Shown in pieces: positions 1 to 5,741 of a DNA stretch of 10,793 nucleotides. This DNA comes from DAORDI01 sp035345895 (lineage in GTDB: Bacteria; Spirochaetota; Leptospiria; Leptospirales; Leptospiraceae). The notes under the pieces were generated by a model, which saw only the letters and a list, made by a program, of their open reading frames with translations, had not been told where the DNA came from and did no database searches. Every line of letters begins with the position of its first letter. Within the stretch, counting starts at the first letter, position 1. The position numbers and the translations under genes were made by a program. The stretch covers positions 1 to 10,793 of the forward strand of contig DAORDI010000193.1 of the NCBI GenBank assembly GCA_035345895.1, written 5' to 3'.

Positions 1-13
1 TATTTCCTTTATG

Positions 14-1108
14 TTACTCAAAACGTGCCGGATAAAACCATTTCAGTATAGAAATATTTTCATCTCTCGGATAATTATGAGAGAGATCCGGGATCTCCCT
101 GTAAACGAGTTTCGCTCCTGACTTTTCGAGTGCGGAAGCAGTTTCACGCGCCTTCTGAACTGAAAACATCCAATCCTTTGTTCCGTGCACAAGGTAAACA
201 GGCAGATCCTTTACTGGAACGGAAATGACCCCTGACCTGTTCAGAAGAACATGAGCCGCTGATGCAACCGGTGCAAAATGAGTGAATGGCGACTGACGTA
301 CTGTGGACAGAATCATGGAATACGTTCCCCCGTCGGAAAGACCTGTAAGAAGGATATGATTCGCATCGATATTGATTTTTGAGGATATCTCCGAGAGCAT
401 CCTGTTCAGATTCACTGCATCTGTGCCAGGCGTATGAAGCGACCAGGTTCTGTCGATTGAGGTAGGAGCGGCAAGGACAAAACCGAATGTTCTTGCATCC
501 CGAAGCCAGCTCCAGAAAAAATCAGCCCCGTGTCCGGATCCCCCGTGCAGTGCAATGACGAGAGGCCAGGGACGTACTTCAGAATAATATTCCGGCACAT
601 ACAGTGAATACCCTCCTCTCTGCCCTCTTTCATTTTCCGAATCCGCAATTCCATAAGAAATTTTACTGTCTGTATCTTTAATTATCAGTGAATCTAAGAG
701 TCTGCGGTTTTCCTTCTCTGAAGGATGCAGAAAATGCGCACTGACCTCTTCGAACCGCCCTGCAAGCTGATACAGTATTTCTTCAGAACGGCAGACGGGG
801 CGAAAGGACTGGTACACCTTGAATATTGCCTGTGCGTCTGTTCCCGCTGATTGAAACCGCTCTGCCCCAAGCAGGGCCTGAGACGCTGCCAGGGAGATAA
901 GAGATTCAGGCGAATCCTTCTGCATAGAATATGCAGGCTTCAGATCATTCAGAAAGTTTTTGAGAGATTCAGATAAAGGATTCAGTCTGAGAGAATATTC
1001 CTTCAGTCTGACCGGATCAAGCCGGTCGGATATCTCACTGAAAACTTCGAGCAGATGAAAAAGGCTCTTCCAGACAGCAGTAATTTCCTTAGGCAGATCT
1101 TCATACAT
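14..1108 (-). CDS. Alpha/beta hydrolase (esterase/phospholipase-like), 364 aa
   Basis: The C-terminal half (about residues 165-362) is a serine-hydrolase alpha/beta fold. It shows the oxyanion-side motif LVIALHGGSGHG (183-194), the nucleophile elbow GLSDGG with Ser258, an acid candidate Asp312 in HGTKDW, and the catalytic His344 in DLSHNYP. This resembles the PHB-depolymerase/carboxylesterase/phospholipase group of cytoplasmic esterases; the substrate cannot be read from the sequence. The first 160 residues are a helical, charged region with no motif I recognise and no signal peptide. The ATG at 1106-1108 has AAGGAA seven bases upstream, which supports this start. The gene begins 11 nt after the end of the broken SRPBCC gene (1120-1555), so it is probably the last gene of a unit transcribed from the HxlR-controlled promoter near 2060. 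The hydrolase assignment is firm; the precise reaction is unknown. Confidence 0.85.
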   Translation of the reverse strand: MYEDLPKEITAVWKSLFHLLEVFSEISDRLDPVRLKEYSLRLNPLSESLKNFLNDLKPAYSMQKDSPESLISLAASQALLGAERFQSAGTDAQAIFKVYQSFRPVCRSEEILYQLAGRFEEVSAHFLHPSEKENRRLLDSLIIKDTDSKISYGIADSENERGQRGGYSLYVPEYYSEVRPWPLVIALHGGSGHGADFFWSWLRDARTFGFVLAAPTSIDRTWSLHTPGTDAVNLNRMLSEISSKINIDANHILLTGLSDGGTYSMILSTVRQSPFTHFAPVASAAHVLLNRSGVISVPVKDLPVYLVHGTKDWMFSVQKARETASALEKSGAKLVYREIPDLSHNYPRDENISILKWFYPARFE

Positions 1109-1119
1109 ATTATTGTTCC

Positions 1120-1555
1120 TTAAAAAACAGGGACACCTTTTCCTTCAGTGATAAAACTGAACAGACTTTTTTTAATCAGCAGTCCCCAGGCATCAGAACA
1201 GCTTCCATAACATTGAAGAGAAGGAACAAGACCGAAATGCGTAAAAGCAAGTTTTGTTCTGTCTCCTTCCGAGCTGATATCAAACTGCACTCTTGTCCCA
1301 GTCCATTCATCCTTTCTCTCTGTAAAGCTGAGACTGCTTTCAGTGACAAGCCACCTTCCAATTAGGTTTCATCTCTGTTATTTTCTGCTTCGAGAAATGA
1401 ACAGTTCCCATCCGATAGGTGAACTCATCATTGAGACTCTCAGTACTGCCGACAATCTCACCCTGCCACCACCCTCTTACATTATTGACAGCCTTAAATA
1501 TTTCTTCCGGTCATTTGTCTGTCAATATGGATACTGTAAAATCATTCTGTTTCAT
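1120..1555 (-). pseudogene. Broken SRPBCC/AHSA1-family gene: in-frame stop plus frameshift
   Basis: Reading the minus strand from ATG 1555-1553, which has AGGAG five bases upstream, gives MKQNDFTVSILTDK, then an in-frame TGA (1513-1511). The same frame continues with PEEIFKAVNNVRGWW (stop-free to about 1345) and an FTYRMGTVHFSK stretch. Near 1354 the reading frame shifts, and the protein resumes as WLVTESSLSF, then DEWTGTRVQFDISSEGD and LAFTHFGLVPSLQCYGSC, ending at TAA 1122-1120. Conceptually repaired, it is about 145 aa with the order of features expected of START-like/AHSA1 (activator of Hsp90 ATPase homologue) proteins: an N-terminal strand, the NNVRGWW helix, the DEWTGT strand and a C-terminal helix. 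Conservation either side of both lesions suggests recent inactivation. Sequencing error is possible but would have to explain two separate defects. It lies 15 nt after an intact member of the same superfamily and 11 nt before the hydrolase. Confidence 0.85.
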
Positions 1556-1570
1556 TTTTTCTCCTGAGAA

Positions 1571-2029
1571 TTAATTCCAGTTGTCAATTTTTAAATCATT
1601 CGGGGATGGTCTCCCTTTTCCAGTTTCTGCATATTCCCGCAGACTCAAAAGAAAAACAGCCCATTTCATACTGCAGTGCGCAGTCATCTCAACCGCTTCT
1701 CTCCAGTTTCTGTGACCGAACAGCACAATTGTCTGACCGTCTGCAGTTGAAAGATCAAATGTTATATCCGTATCAATCCATTCAGAAGGCCCTTCTATGC
1801 AGCTCCAGCGCACCTTTTTCTGATCATTCAGTTCCTTCACCTCCATAACCATTTTACCGATGAGCTCTCCGGTTTTAGAGCGGAATAAAAATTCGATTCT
1901 TCCTCCGGTCTTTGTCTCACCGCTTACTTCCTCAGTCCACCAACTGCCTAGACCTTCTAAAGTTGTCAGAGCCTTATAGACTTTCTCTGCAGGAGTTTTA
2001 ATACCTATTCTGTGAATGATGTCAATCAT
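1571..2029 (-). CDS. SRPBCC/AHSA1-type START-like domain protein, 152 aa
   Basis: This is a compact single-domain protein of the SRPBCC superfamily (polyketide-cyclase/AHSA1-like), which forms a hydrophobic cavity under a long C-terminal helix. Visible marks are the N-terminal strand and helix IIHRIGIKTPAEKVYKALTT (5-24), GLGSWWTEEVSG (27-37), strands GGRIEFLF (42-49), KKVRWSCIEGPSEWIDTDITF (71-91) and TIVLFGHRNWRE (100-111), and the helix MKWAVFLLSLREYAETGKGRP (121-141). I start it at ATG 2029-2027, because GGAG lies six bases upstream and the family N-terminus begins there. The longer frame to 2077 would run into the operator. It is the first gene of a minus-strand cassette and is divergent from the HxlR regulator. 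Such pairs are common among HxlR-controlled genes, so its expression probably depends on that regulator. Its ligand is unknown. It has no signal peptide and should be cytoplasmic. Confidence 0.85.
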   Translation of the reverse strand: MIDIIHRIGIKTPAEKVYKALTTLEGLGSWWTEEVSGETKTGGRIEFLFRSKTGELIGKMVMEVKELNDQKKVRWSCIEGPSEWIDTDITFDLSTADGQTIVLFGHRNWREAVEMTAHCSMKWAVFLLSLREYAETGKGRPSPNDLKIDNWN

Positions 2030-2055
2030 ATGAATCTCCAAAATTGTTTTTTTAC

Positions 2056-2084
2056 AGTTTAAAAAATTTACTTGCAAATTGCAA
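2056..2084 (-). promoter_or_regulatory. Candidate promoter of the SRPBCC cassette, overlapping the palindrome
   Basis: On the minus strand TTGCAA (2084-2079) is followed after 17 bases by TAAACT (2061-2056). Each matches four of six positions of the sigma-70 consensus. The -35 element sits inside the inverted repeat at 2064-2092, so a protein bound there would block RNA polymerase. A second TTGCAA one half-site further in (2077-2072), paired with TAAAAA (2054-2049), is about equally good, so the exact promoter is not settled. The distance to the ATG at 2029 is reasonable for a short leader. Confidence 0.35.
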
Positions 2085-2092
2085 GTAAATTT
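2064..2092. promoter_or_regulatory. Perfect 14-bp-arm inverted repeat, probable HxlR operator
   Basis: The arms AAATTTACTTGCAA (2064-2077) and TTGCAAGTAAATTT (2079-2092) are exact reverse complements around a single A at 2078. The repeat lies between the divergent SRPBCC gene (start 2029) and the HxlR gene (start 2103 or 2112). HxlR-family proteins are dimeric winged-helix regulators that typically bind palindromes in their own divergent promoter, so this is the obvious autoregulatory operator. It is not followed by a T tract on either strand and is not a terminator. Confidence 0.7.
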
Positions 2093-2102
2093 CCGAATAC
2101 TA

Positions 2103-2564
2103 ATGCAGAATATGAAAAAAGAAAAGAACAGACTTCGTTCACACTGTCCTGTAAATTTCGGACTGGAGGCTTTCGGAGACAGATGGGCACTGCTGATTCT
2201 TCGGGATATTATATTTCGAGGAAAGAGAACGTATGGAGAATTCCTGAAATCAGAAGAAGGTTTTGCTACAAATATTCTTGGATCCCGTCTGGATCATCTC
2301 ACTGAAGAAGGCATACTTCAGCGTGATAAAGATGAGTCTGACGGAAGAAAGGATATTTTCTCACTGACTGAAAAGGGTCTCGATCTGATTCCTTTGATCT
2401 TTGAAATGGTTCTCTGGAGTTCCAAATATGACAGCGAATCCGAGGCGAAACGCATTCTGCCCCTTGTTGAACTCATAAAAAAAGACAACCGAAAGATCAG
2501 CAGTAAAGTGAGAGAAAAAGTAAAACGCGGTGAAGGAATTGTGCGTGATTATCTGACAAAGTAA
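2103..2564 (+). CDS. HxlR-family winged-helix transcriptional regulator, 153 aa
   Basis: The protein carries the HxlR signature. RSHCPVNFGLEAFGDRWALL (12-31) has the conserved N-terminal Cys15 just before the DNA-binding domain, followed by LRDIIFRGKRTYGEFLKSEEG and the recognition region FATNILGSRLDHLTEEGIL (54-72). The wing is RDKDESDGRKDIFSLTEKG, and the KGLDLIPLIFEM helix is for dimerisation. In several family members the conserved Cys senses electrophiles or oxidants, so Cys15 is a plausible sensor, by inference only. The start is uncertain. ATG 2103 and ATG 2112 are both in frame, neither has a good Shine-Dalgarno, and an upstream TTG at 2079 would lie within the palindrome. The charged C-terminal tail from about residue 112 is longer than in minimal HxlR proteins. 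The gene is divergent from the SRPBCC/hydrolase cassette, which it probably controls together with itself. Confidence 0.9.
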   Translation: MQNMKKEKNRLRSHCPVNFGLEAFGDRWALLILRDIIFRGKRTYGEFLKSEEGFATNILGSRLDHLTEEGILQRDKDESDGRKDIFSLTEKGLDLIPLIFEMVLWSSKYDSESEAKRILPLVELIKKDNRKISSKVREKVKRGEGIVRDYLTK

Positions 2565-2639
2565 AGAGGTCCGGTGCAGCCAAGACTGAGCTTACCGCAG
2601 AAAGATGCACTCTGCTGATTCATGCAAAAGAAAAGAGAT

Positions 2640-2661
2640 ATCCTGAACTGCTGTTCAGGAT
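2640..2661 (-). terminator. Candidate intrinsic terminator of the methyltransferase gene
   Basis: ATCCTGAAC (2640-2648) and GTTCAGGAT (2653-2661) form a perfect 9-bp stem around a 4-nt loop. The stem includes the methyltransferase stop codon (2655-2657). Reading the minus strand, the stem is followed by TATCTCTTTTCTTTTGC, a T-rich run, as expected of Rho-independent termination. In the plus direction the T-richness is poor, so termination of the convergent HxlR transcript is less certain. Confidence 0.5.
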
Positions 2662-3527
2662 TCTGATTCTGCAACAAGGAATGCTTCTGCAATTCCGGCT
2701 CTGAGCCCGTCTGTGCGGTCTGCGAAATATCTTTGAAACAGATCTTCACCGGACACATACTGCGACTTGCTGAAACCGGCCTCTTTTGCCAGCTCCAGTA
2801 TTTCGGGAGGTGAAAATAGACTCAGGAAAGGTGTACCTGCCTCGCCTGCTTTTTTCATTACAAATTCCATAACGGATCTTTCTTCAGGTCCAAGCAGATT
2901 CAGAGAAAGCATGAACGTCATTGCAAAAACAGAACCTTTCGCAAGCCCTGCTGTCTGTTTCAGAAGAGCAAGATTTGCCTCCTGGGTAAGATACATAGAG
3001 ACTCCGGTCGAAACTGTGACAGAAGATTTCTTTGCATCAAATCCAGCCTGATTCAGAATATCCGGCCAGGATTCGCCTGCCTCAAAGTCCACCGGCACAA
3101 AATGGAGAGAATCAGGTACAGTAATGCCAAGTTCCTGCAGTCGCTTTCTTTTCCAGGCCTGCGGTCCAGGCTGATCCACTTCAAAGATCTGAATTCTCGA
3201 AGCGAGATCTTTCCTACGCAATGCAAATGTATCGAGTCCTGCACCTAAAATCACGTACTGCGTGATTCCCTCTTTCAGCTTTTCTTGCACCAGGTCCTCA
3301 ATGAAACGGGCGCGTCCTGCTATGGAAGCACGCATCGCTTTTGAAAACTCTGGATTCATATCAGGTCGGTTCCGCCAATCCTTTTCACCGACAAGCTTCG
3401 CACCGATCTCATCTGTAAGTATATGGGGCTTGGGGTCAATCAGTACATGCAGTGCGCGCCACAGGGCTGTCCTGACTGCAGTATGTTCCGGTTTTGCAGT
3501 ATGTCTATCAGCTGTCATTGTTTCCAT
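2655..3527 (-). CDS. Class I SAM-dependent methyltransferase, LCMT-like/TIGR00027 type, 290 aa
   Basis: The protein resembles the bacterial leucine-carboxyl-methyltransferase-like group (TIGR00027, PPM1/LCMT clan), which transfers the methyl group of S-adenosylmethionine to mostly unidentified acceptors. Key marks are the N-terminal TAVRTALWRALH region (16-27), RARFIEDLV (72-80), and SAM motif I YVILGAGLDTFALR (91-104). The acidic ribose-binding strand IQIFEVDQP (112-120) is followed by FVPVDFEAGESW (143-154) and the GVSMYLT motif (175-181), which corresponds to the EGVLMYL motif of the family. The length is normal, and no signal peptide is seen. The chosen ATG (3527-3525) has only a weak Shine-Dalgarno. 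An ATG three codons in has GGAA just upstream and may be used instead. It seems to be a single-gene unit, divergent from the DUF952 gene and ending in a hairpin. The substrate is not deducible. Confidence 0.88.
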   Translation of the reverse strand: METMTADRHTAKPEHTAVRTALWRALHVLIDPKPHILTDEIGAKLVGEKDWRNRPDMNPEFSKAMRASIAGRARFIEDLVQEKLKEGITQYVILGAGLDTFALRRKDLASRIQIFEVDQPGPQAWKRKRLQELGITVPDSLHFVPVDFEAGESWPDILNQAGFDAKKSSVTVSTGVSMYLTQEANLALLKQTAGLAKGSVFAMTFMLSLNLLGPEERSVMEFVMKKAGEAGTPFLSLFSPPEILELAKEAGFSKSQYVSGEDLFQRYFADRTDGLRAGIAEAFLVAESES

Positions 3528-3556
3528 TTTTCAGCCGACCTTTACTGATCAAGCAG

Positions 3557-3584
3557 AATAAAGCACGCTGTGCAGGGGTCCCAA
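3557..3584 (-). promoter_or_regulatory. Weak candidate promoter for the methyltransferase gene
   Basis: On the minus strand TTGGGA (3584-3579) and TTTATT (3562-3557) are separated by 16 bases, each with four of six consensus matches, and lie about 30 bases before the ATG. A short dyad, GCAC/GTGC (3563-3573), sits in the spacer. This is suggestive only. Confidence 0.22.
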
Positions 3585-3624
3585 AAGAATTGACAGCCGA
3601 CTGTTCTGATTTTTTGCATTATAT

Positions 3625-3939
3625 ATGATCTATCATATCACAGACAGGGATTCCTGGAATAAAGCTCTGAGTTCAGGTCTCTATTCACCGGAATCGCTCT
3701 ATTCCGACGGTTACATACACTGCTCTTTTTTTTCTCAAGTAAAATATACTAAAGAGAATTATTTTAGAGGAGTATACGGTCTGATCGTTCTCTGCATAGA
3801 TGAGAACAGACTGAAAAGCGAATACAGAACAGAGAAAGGGAGCGGAAGCAGCGAATCTGATCTTTTCCCTCATATATACGGAACACTGAACACAGATGCA
3901 GTCTGCGATACTCTGGAACTGGACATCTGGACAGGCTGA
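3625..3939 (+). CDS. DUF952 family protein, 104 aa
   Basis: The family marks are IYHITDRDSWNKAL at the N-terminus (2-15), DGYIHCS at 28-34 and FPHIYGTLNTDAV at 81-93. DUF952 proteins are small (about 100-115 aa) cytoplasmic proteins with a fold related to ADP-ribosyltransferase-like domains. Their biochemical role is not established, so no function is assigned. The length is complete for the family. The ATG at 3625 lacks a visible Shine-Dalgarno. A TTGACA hexamer at 3590-3595 has no well-spaced -10 partner. The gene is divergent from the methyltransferase. Its 3' end lies in the 55-nt segment repeated across the assembly gap, so the true sequence beyond its stop should be taken as unverified. 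After collapse of the duplication it would converge on the cyclase with 7 nt between stops. Confidence 0.82.
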   Translation: MIYHITDRDSWNKALSSGLYSPESLYSDGYIHCSFFSQVKYTKENYFRGVYGLIVLCIDENRLKSEYRTEKGSGSSESDLFPHIYGTLNTDAVCDTLELDIWTG

Positions 3940-4118
3940 ATTCAGATTATCGTTTCTTTTTTANNNNNNNNNNNNNNNNNNNNNNNNNNNNNNNNNNNNN
4001 NNNNNNNNNNNNNNNNNNNNNNNNNNNNNNNNNNNNNNNNNNNNNNNNNNNNNNNNNNNNNNNTACTCTGGAACTGGACATCTGGACAGGCTGAATTCAG
4101 ATTATCGTTTCTTTTTTA
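3909..4118. repeat. Identical 55-nt copies flanking the gap (probable assembly artefact)
   Basis: Positions 3909-3963 and 4064-4118 are identical over all 55 bases. The left copy ends exactly at the first N and the right copy begins exactly after the last N. Both copies contain the end of the DUF952 gene (GACATCTGGACAGGCTGA) and the reverse complement of the cyclase C-terminus. A real duplication breaking exactly at a gap on both sides is unlikely. Two contigs overlapping by a k-mer length that a scaffolder did not merge explains it. Confidence 0.9.
3964..4063. other. Assembly gap of 100 Ns
   Basis: Exactly 100 Ns, the conventional placeholder for a gap of unknown size. Given the identical 55-nt flanks, the real gap is probably zero or negative, and 155 bases of the window are likely spurious. 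Confidence 0.97.
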
Positions 4119-5397
4119 CCCCATCTACAAAGTACATATCCAGCTTTCCTTTATTCTTCGCCTGAATTTTTCCTCTGGCTCTGCATAGAAACTCATTTTT
4201 AATGATTTTATATGTAGAAAGGGATACATTAATTTTTCCTGATTCTCCGCTAGATTCCATTCTGCTCGCAGTATTCACTGTATCTCCCCAGACATCATAC
4301 GCAAACTTTTTCTTTCCTACTATCCCTGCAACAAGGGGTCCTGTACTGATTCCGATCCGGATTTCAAAGAATGGAAGTTTCCTGCGGACTCGTTCCGCCT
4401 TGTGTTCCTCAATGAATGCTGCAATTTCGAGAGCAGCGAGCACCATATCACGCGCATGAGTCTCCGAAGGAGAAGGAACACCGGCAACGGCCATATAAGA
4501 ATCACCGATTGTCTTCAGACGTTCAATCCCGTAACGGGTCATCACTGAGTCAAAATGCGAAAAGCAGCAGTCAAGCTCTTCAATCAGTTCAGAAGGCTTC
4601 ATTCTTTCTGCAATCCGGGTAAACCCCGCAAAATCAGTGAACATTACAGTTGCACTTTGAAATTCACGGGGAAATGCAGTTCCATTGTCCTTCAGTTCAT
4701 TGGCGATATCATGAGGAAGAATGTTTTCGAGAAGACTGTCCGATCTGTCTCTTTCCCGTATGAATGCAGTCTCCGCCTTATGGGATTCTCTGAGAACAAA
4801 ATATGCCATTGAGAAAATAACCGCAGGAAGAGCAATGCCTGTAAGATTGTAAAAGACTTCCTTTACCTGAAAAGGAAGCTCGTATACCGGCAGATGCTGG
4901 AATGTCCAGAACCGGAGAAGAAAAAGGGCGGAAGAGACAAAAAAAAGAGTAAAGAACATGACTCTCGGCCTGTGCCACATCAGAAGCATTGCAGTGGTGC
5001 CTATCGGTACAGCTGCATATTCAAATGAAAAAATTCCCCCGAAATATATGCAGACGAGCACGATCAGGGAAAGAAGCATAATCCCGTGAATCCAGACAGA
5101 GAACATAGAAAGCTTTTCTCTTGATGTGAAATAATAAAAGGCGGTGTCAGCAGCAGTGACCAGGGCAAGCGGAGGAAATGCCCATATGTTTTCAAGATAT
5201 CTGTGAAAGTCTATGAACAGCATCCAGGTATATGCAATTCCAAAGCATAAAAAAAGAAAAATCATCGTTGCAAATGTCAGAATAAATGTCTGGTTGTAAA
5301 CAATCAGTCTCTTTCTTTCCAGAGGATGCACTGAATCCGGTATTTTAAAAAGGGAAAGCCTGTTCCATAAGGAATTGTTTTCTGTTCTGATATTCAT
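4102..5397 (-). CDS. Membrane-anchored class III adenylyl cyclase, 431 aa
   Basis: Makes cAMP from ATP at the inner membrane. Residues 1-36 are cytoplasmic and basic. About six hydrophobic segments follow (roughly 38-62, 70-90, 100-119, 124-140, 146-165, 181-202), then a short charged coiled linker with the conserved SLLENILPHDIANEL element (221-235). The class III catalytic domain runs from about 243 to 430. Metal ligands Asp255 (FTDFAGFT) and Asp299 (TIGDSYMA) are present. So are transition-state residues Asn375 and Arg379 (NTASRM), and the purine-selecting pair Lys295 (ERLKTIG) and Asp368 (YDVWGD). Lys plus Asp is the ATP-selective combination, so I call adenylyl rather than guanylyl cyclase. 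All catalytic residues are on one chain, so it should work as a homodimer with two active sites. No known sensor domain is visible; the membrane region may be the sensor. The upstream spacer holds two unusual inverted repeats. The Shine-Dalgarno (GGA three bases before ATG) is weak. Confidence 0.92.
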   Translation of the reverse strand: MNIRTENNSLWNRLSLFKIPDSVHPLERKRLIVYNQTFILTFATMIFLFLCFGIAYTWMLFIDFHRYLENIWAFPPLALVTAADTAFYYFTSREKLSMFSVWIHGIMLLSLIVLVCIYFGGIFSFEYAAVPIGTTAMLLMWHRPRVMFFTLFFVSSALFLLRFWTFQHLPVYELPFQVKEVFYNLTGIALPAVIFSMAYFVLRESHKAETAFIRERDRSDSLLENILPHDIANELKDNGTAFPREFQSATVMFTDFAGFTRIAERMKPSELIEELDCCFSHFDSVMTRYGIERLKTIGDSYMAVAGVPSPSETHARDMVLAALEIAAFIEEHKAERVRRKLPFFEIRIGISTGPLVAGIVGKKKFAYDVWGDTVNTASRMESSGESGKINVSLSTYKIIKNEFLCRARGKIQAKNKGKLDMYFVDGVKKKR

Positions 5398-5483
5398 CTG
5401 TCCGAATGTTTCTGAATGAAAAATAGAAACCTGATTCAGGAGGTCAAGCGGAAATTAAGAGTGCAGACAATGCAGCTTGCATA

Positions 5484-5504
5484 TTCTGATTCACAGAATC
5501 AGAA
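5484..5504. repeat. Perfect 9-bp inverted repeat upstream of the cyclase
   Basis: TTCTGATTC (5484-5492) and GAATCAGAA (5496-5504) are exact reverse complements with an ACA spacer. The last base directly abuts the larger hairpin starting at 5505. The octamer CTGATTCA recurs at 5431-5438 inside the palindrome CCTGATTCAGG (5430-5440), closer to the cyclase start. The arrangement suggests an operator rather than a terminator, since no T tract follows on either strand. Confidence 0.6.
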
Positions 5505-5544
5505 GTTATACTATATTTTTCATTCTATAAAAATATAGTATAAC
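5505..5544. repeat. Perfect 16-bp A/T-rich inverted repeat
   Basis: GTTATACTATATTTTT (5505-5520) and AAAAATATAGTATAAC (5529-5544) match exactly around an 8-base loop. The right arm overlaps a second dyad, ATATAGT-ATA-ACTATAT (5533-5549). An almost GC-free stem is a poor terminator, so an operator or a regulatory hairpin in the cyclase leader is more likely. It lies 108 bases upstream of the cyclase start and 198 bases downstream of the epimerase stop. Confidence 0.6.
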
Positions 5545-5613
5545 TATATTATATTTATAAACTTCTCACTGCACAGTCCATACGAAAACTCTTTTATGCC
5601 GACAGCCATGATT

Positions 5614-5691
5614 CTATTGAGCCGAAAAAGAATATATGCGCAGGAACTTTTGAAAAATCGCATAAAATGAAGCATCTTCAAGAGATCTCAT
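5614..5691 (-). CDS. Tentative 25-aa small ORF with strong ribosome binding site
   Basis: ATG 5691-5689 is preceded by AGGAGG (5702-5697) with five bases between, one of the best ribosome binding sites in the window. It encodes a 25-residue peptide starting MRSLEDASFYAIFQKF and ending at TAG 5616-5614. There is no recognised family. The arms TGAAGCA and TGCTTCA lie on either side of the Shine-Dalgarno and start codon, so they could form a stem that exposes or hides the site. It lies 50 nt after the epimerase stop on the same strand and could be a leader peptide, a small protein or the 5' remnant of a lost gene. A strong ribosome binding site alone is modest evidence. Confidence 0.3.
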   Translation of the reverse strand: MRSLEDASFYAIFQKFLRIYSFSAQ

Positions 5692-5741
5692 TTTTTCCTC
5701 CTGCTTCACGAAAAAGTTGGACTTTTGGAAACGCAGGAAAC

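Larger units (their letters stand above)
5398..5741. other. Spacer between epimerase and cyclase, 344 nt, no recognised gene
   Basis: This spacer between two minus-strand genes holds the paired inverted repeats (5484-5544), the palindrome at 5430-5440, a weak dyad AAAAGT/ACTTTT (5712-5726) just after the epimerase stop, and a 25-codon ORF with an excellent Shine-Dalgarno (5614-5691). A 21-codon frame (5544-5609) follows that ORF on the same strand but has no ribosome binding site. No tRNA, riboswitch class or longer gene is recognisable. The promoter of the cyclase should lie here, but no pair of boxes stands out. Confidence 0.6.

Noticed and set aside
1176..1361. 61-codon minus frame taken as its own gene
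   Set aside because: It is a stop-to-stop piece of the broken SRPBCC gene in a shifted frame, not an independent protein.
3590..3595. TTGACA as the -35 box of the DUF952 gene
   Set aside because: No acceptable -10 hexamer lies 16-18 bases downstream; the better match (CATTAT) is about 21 bases away.
3896..4165. Plus-strand frame of 89 codons running through the N gap
   Set aside because: It exists only because Ns are read as X between two copies of the same 55-nt segment; it is an assembly artefact.
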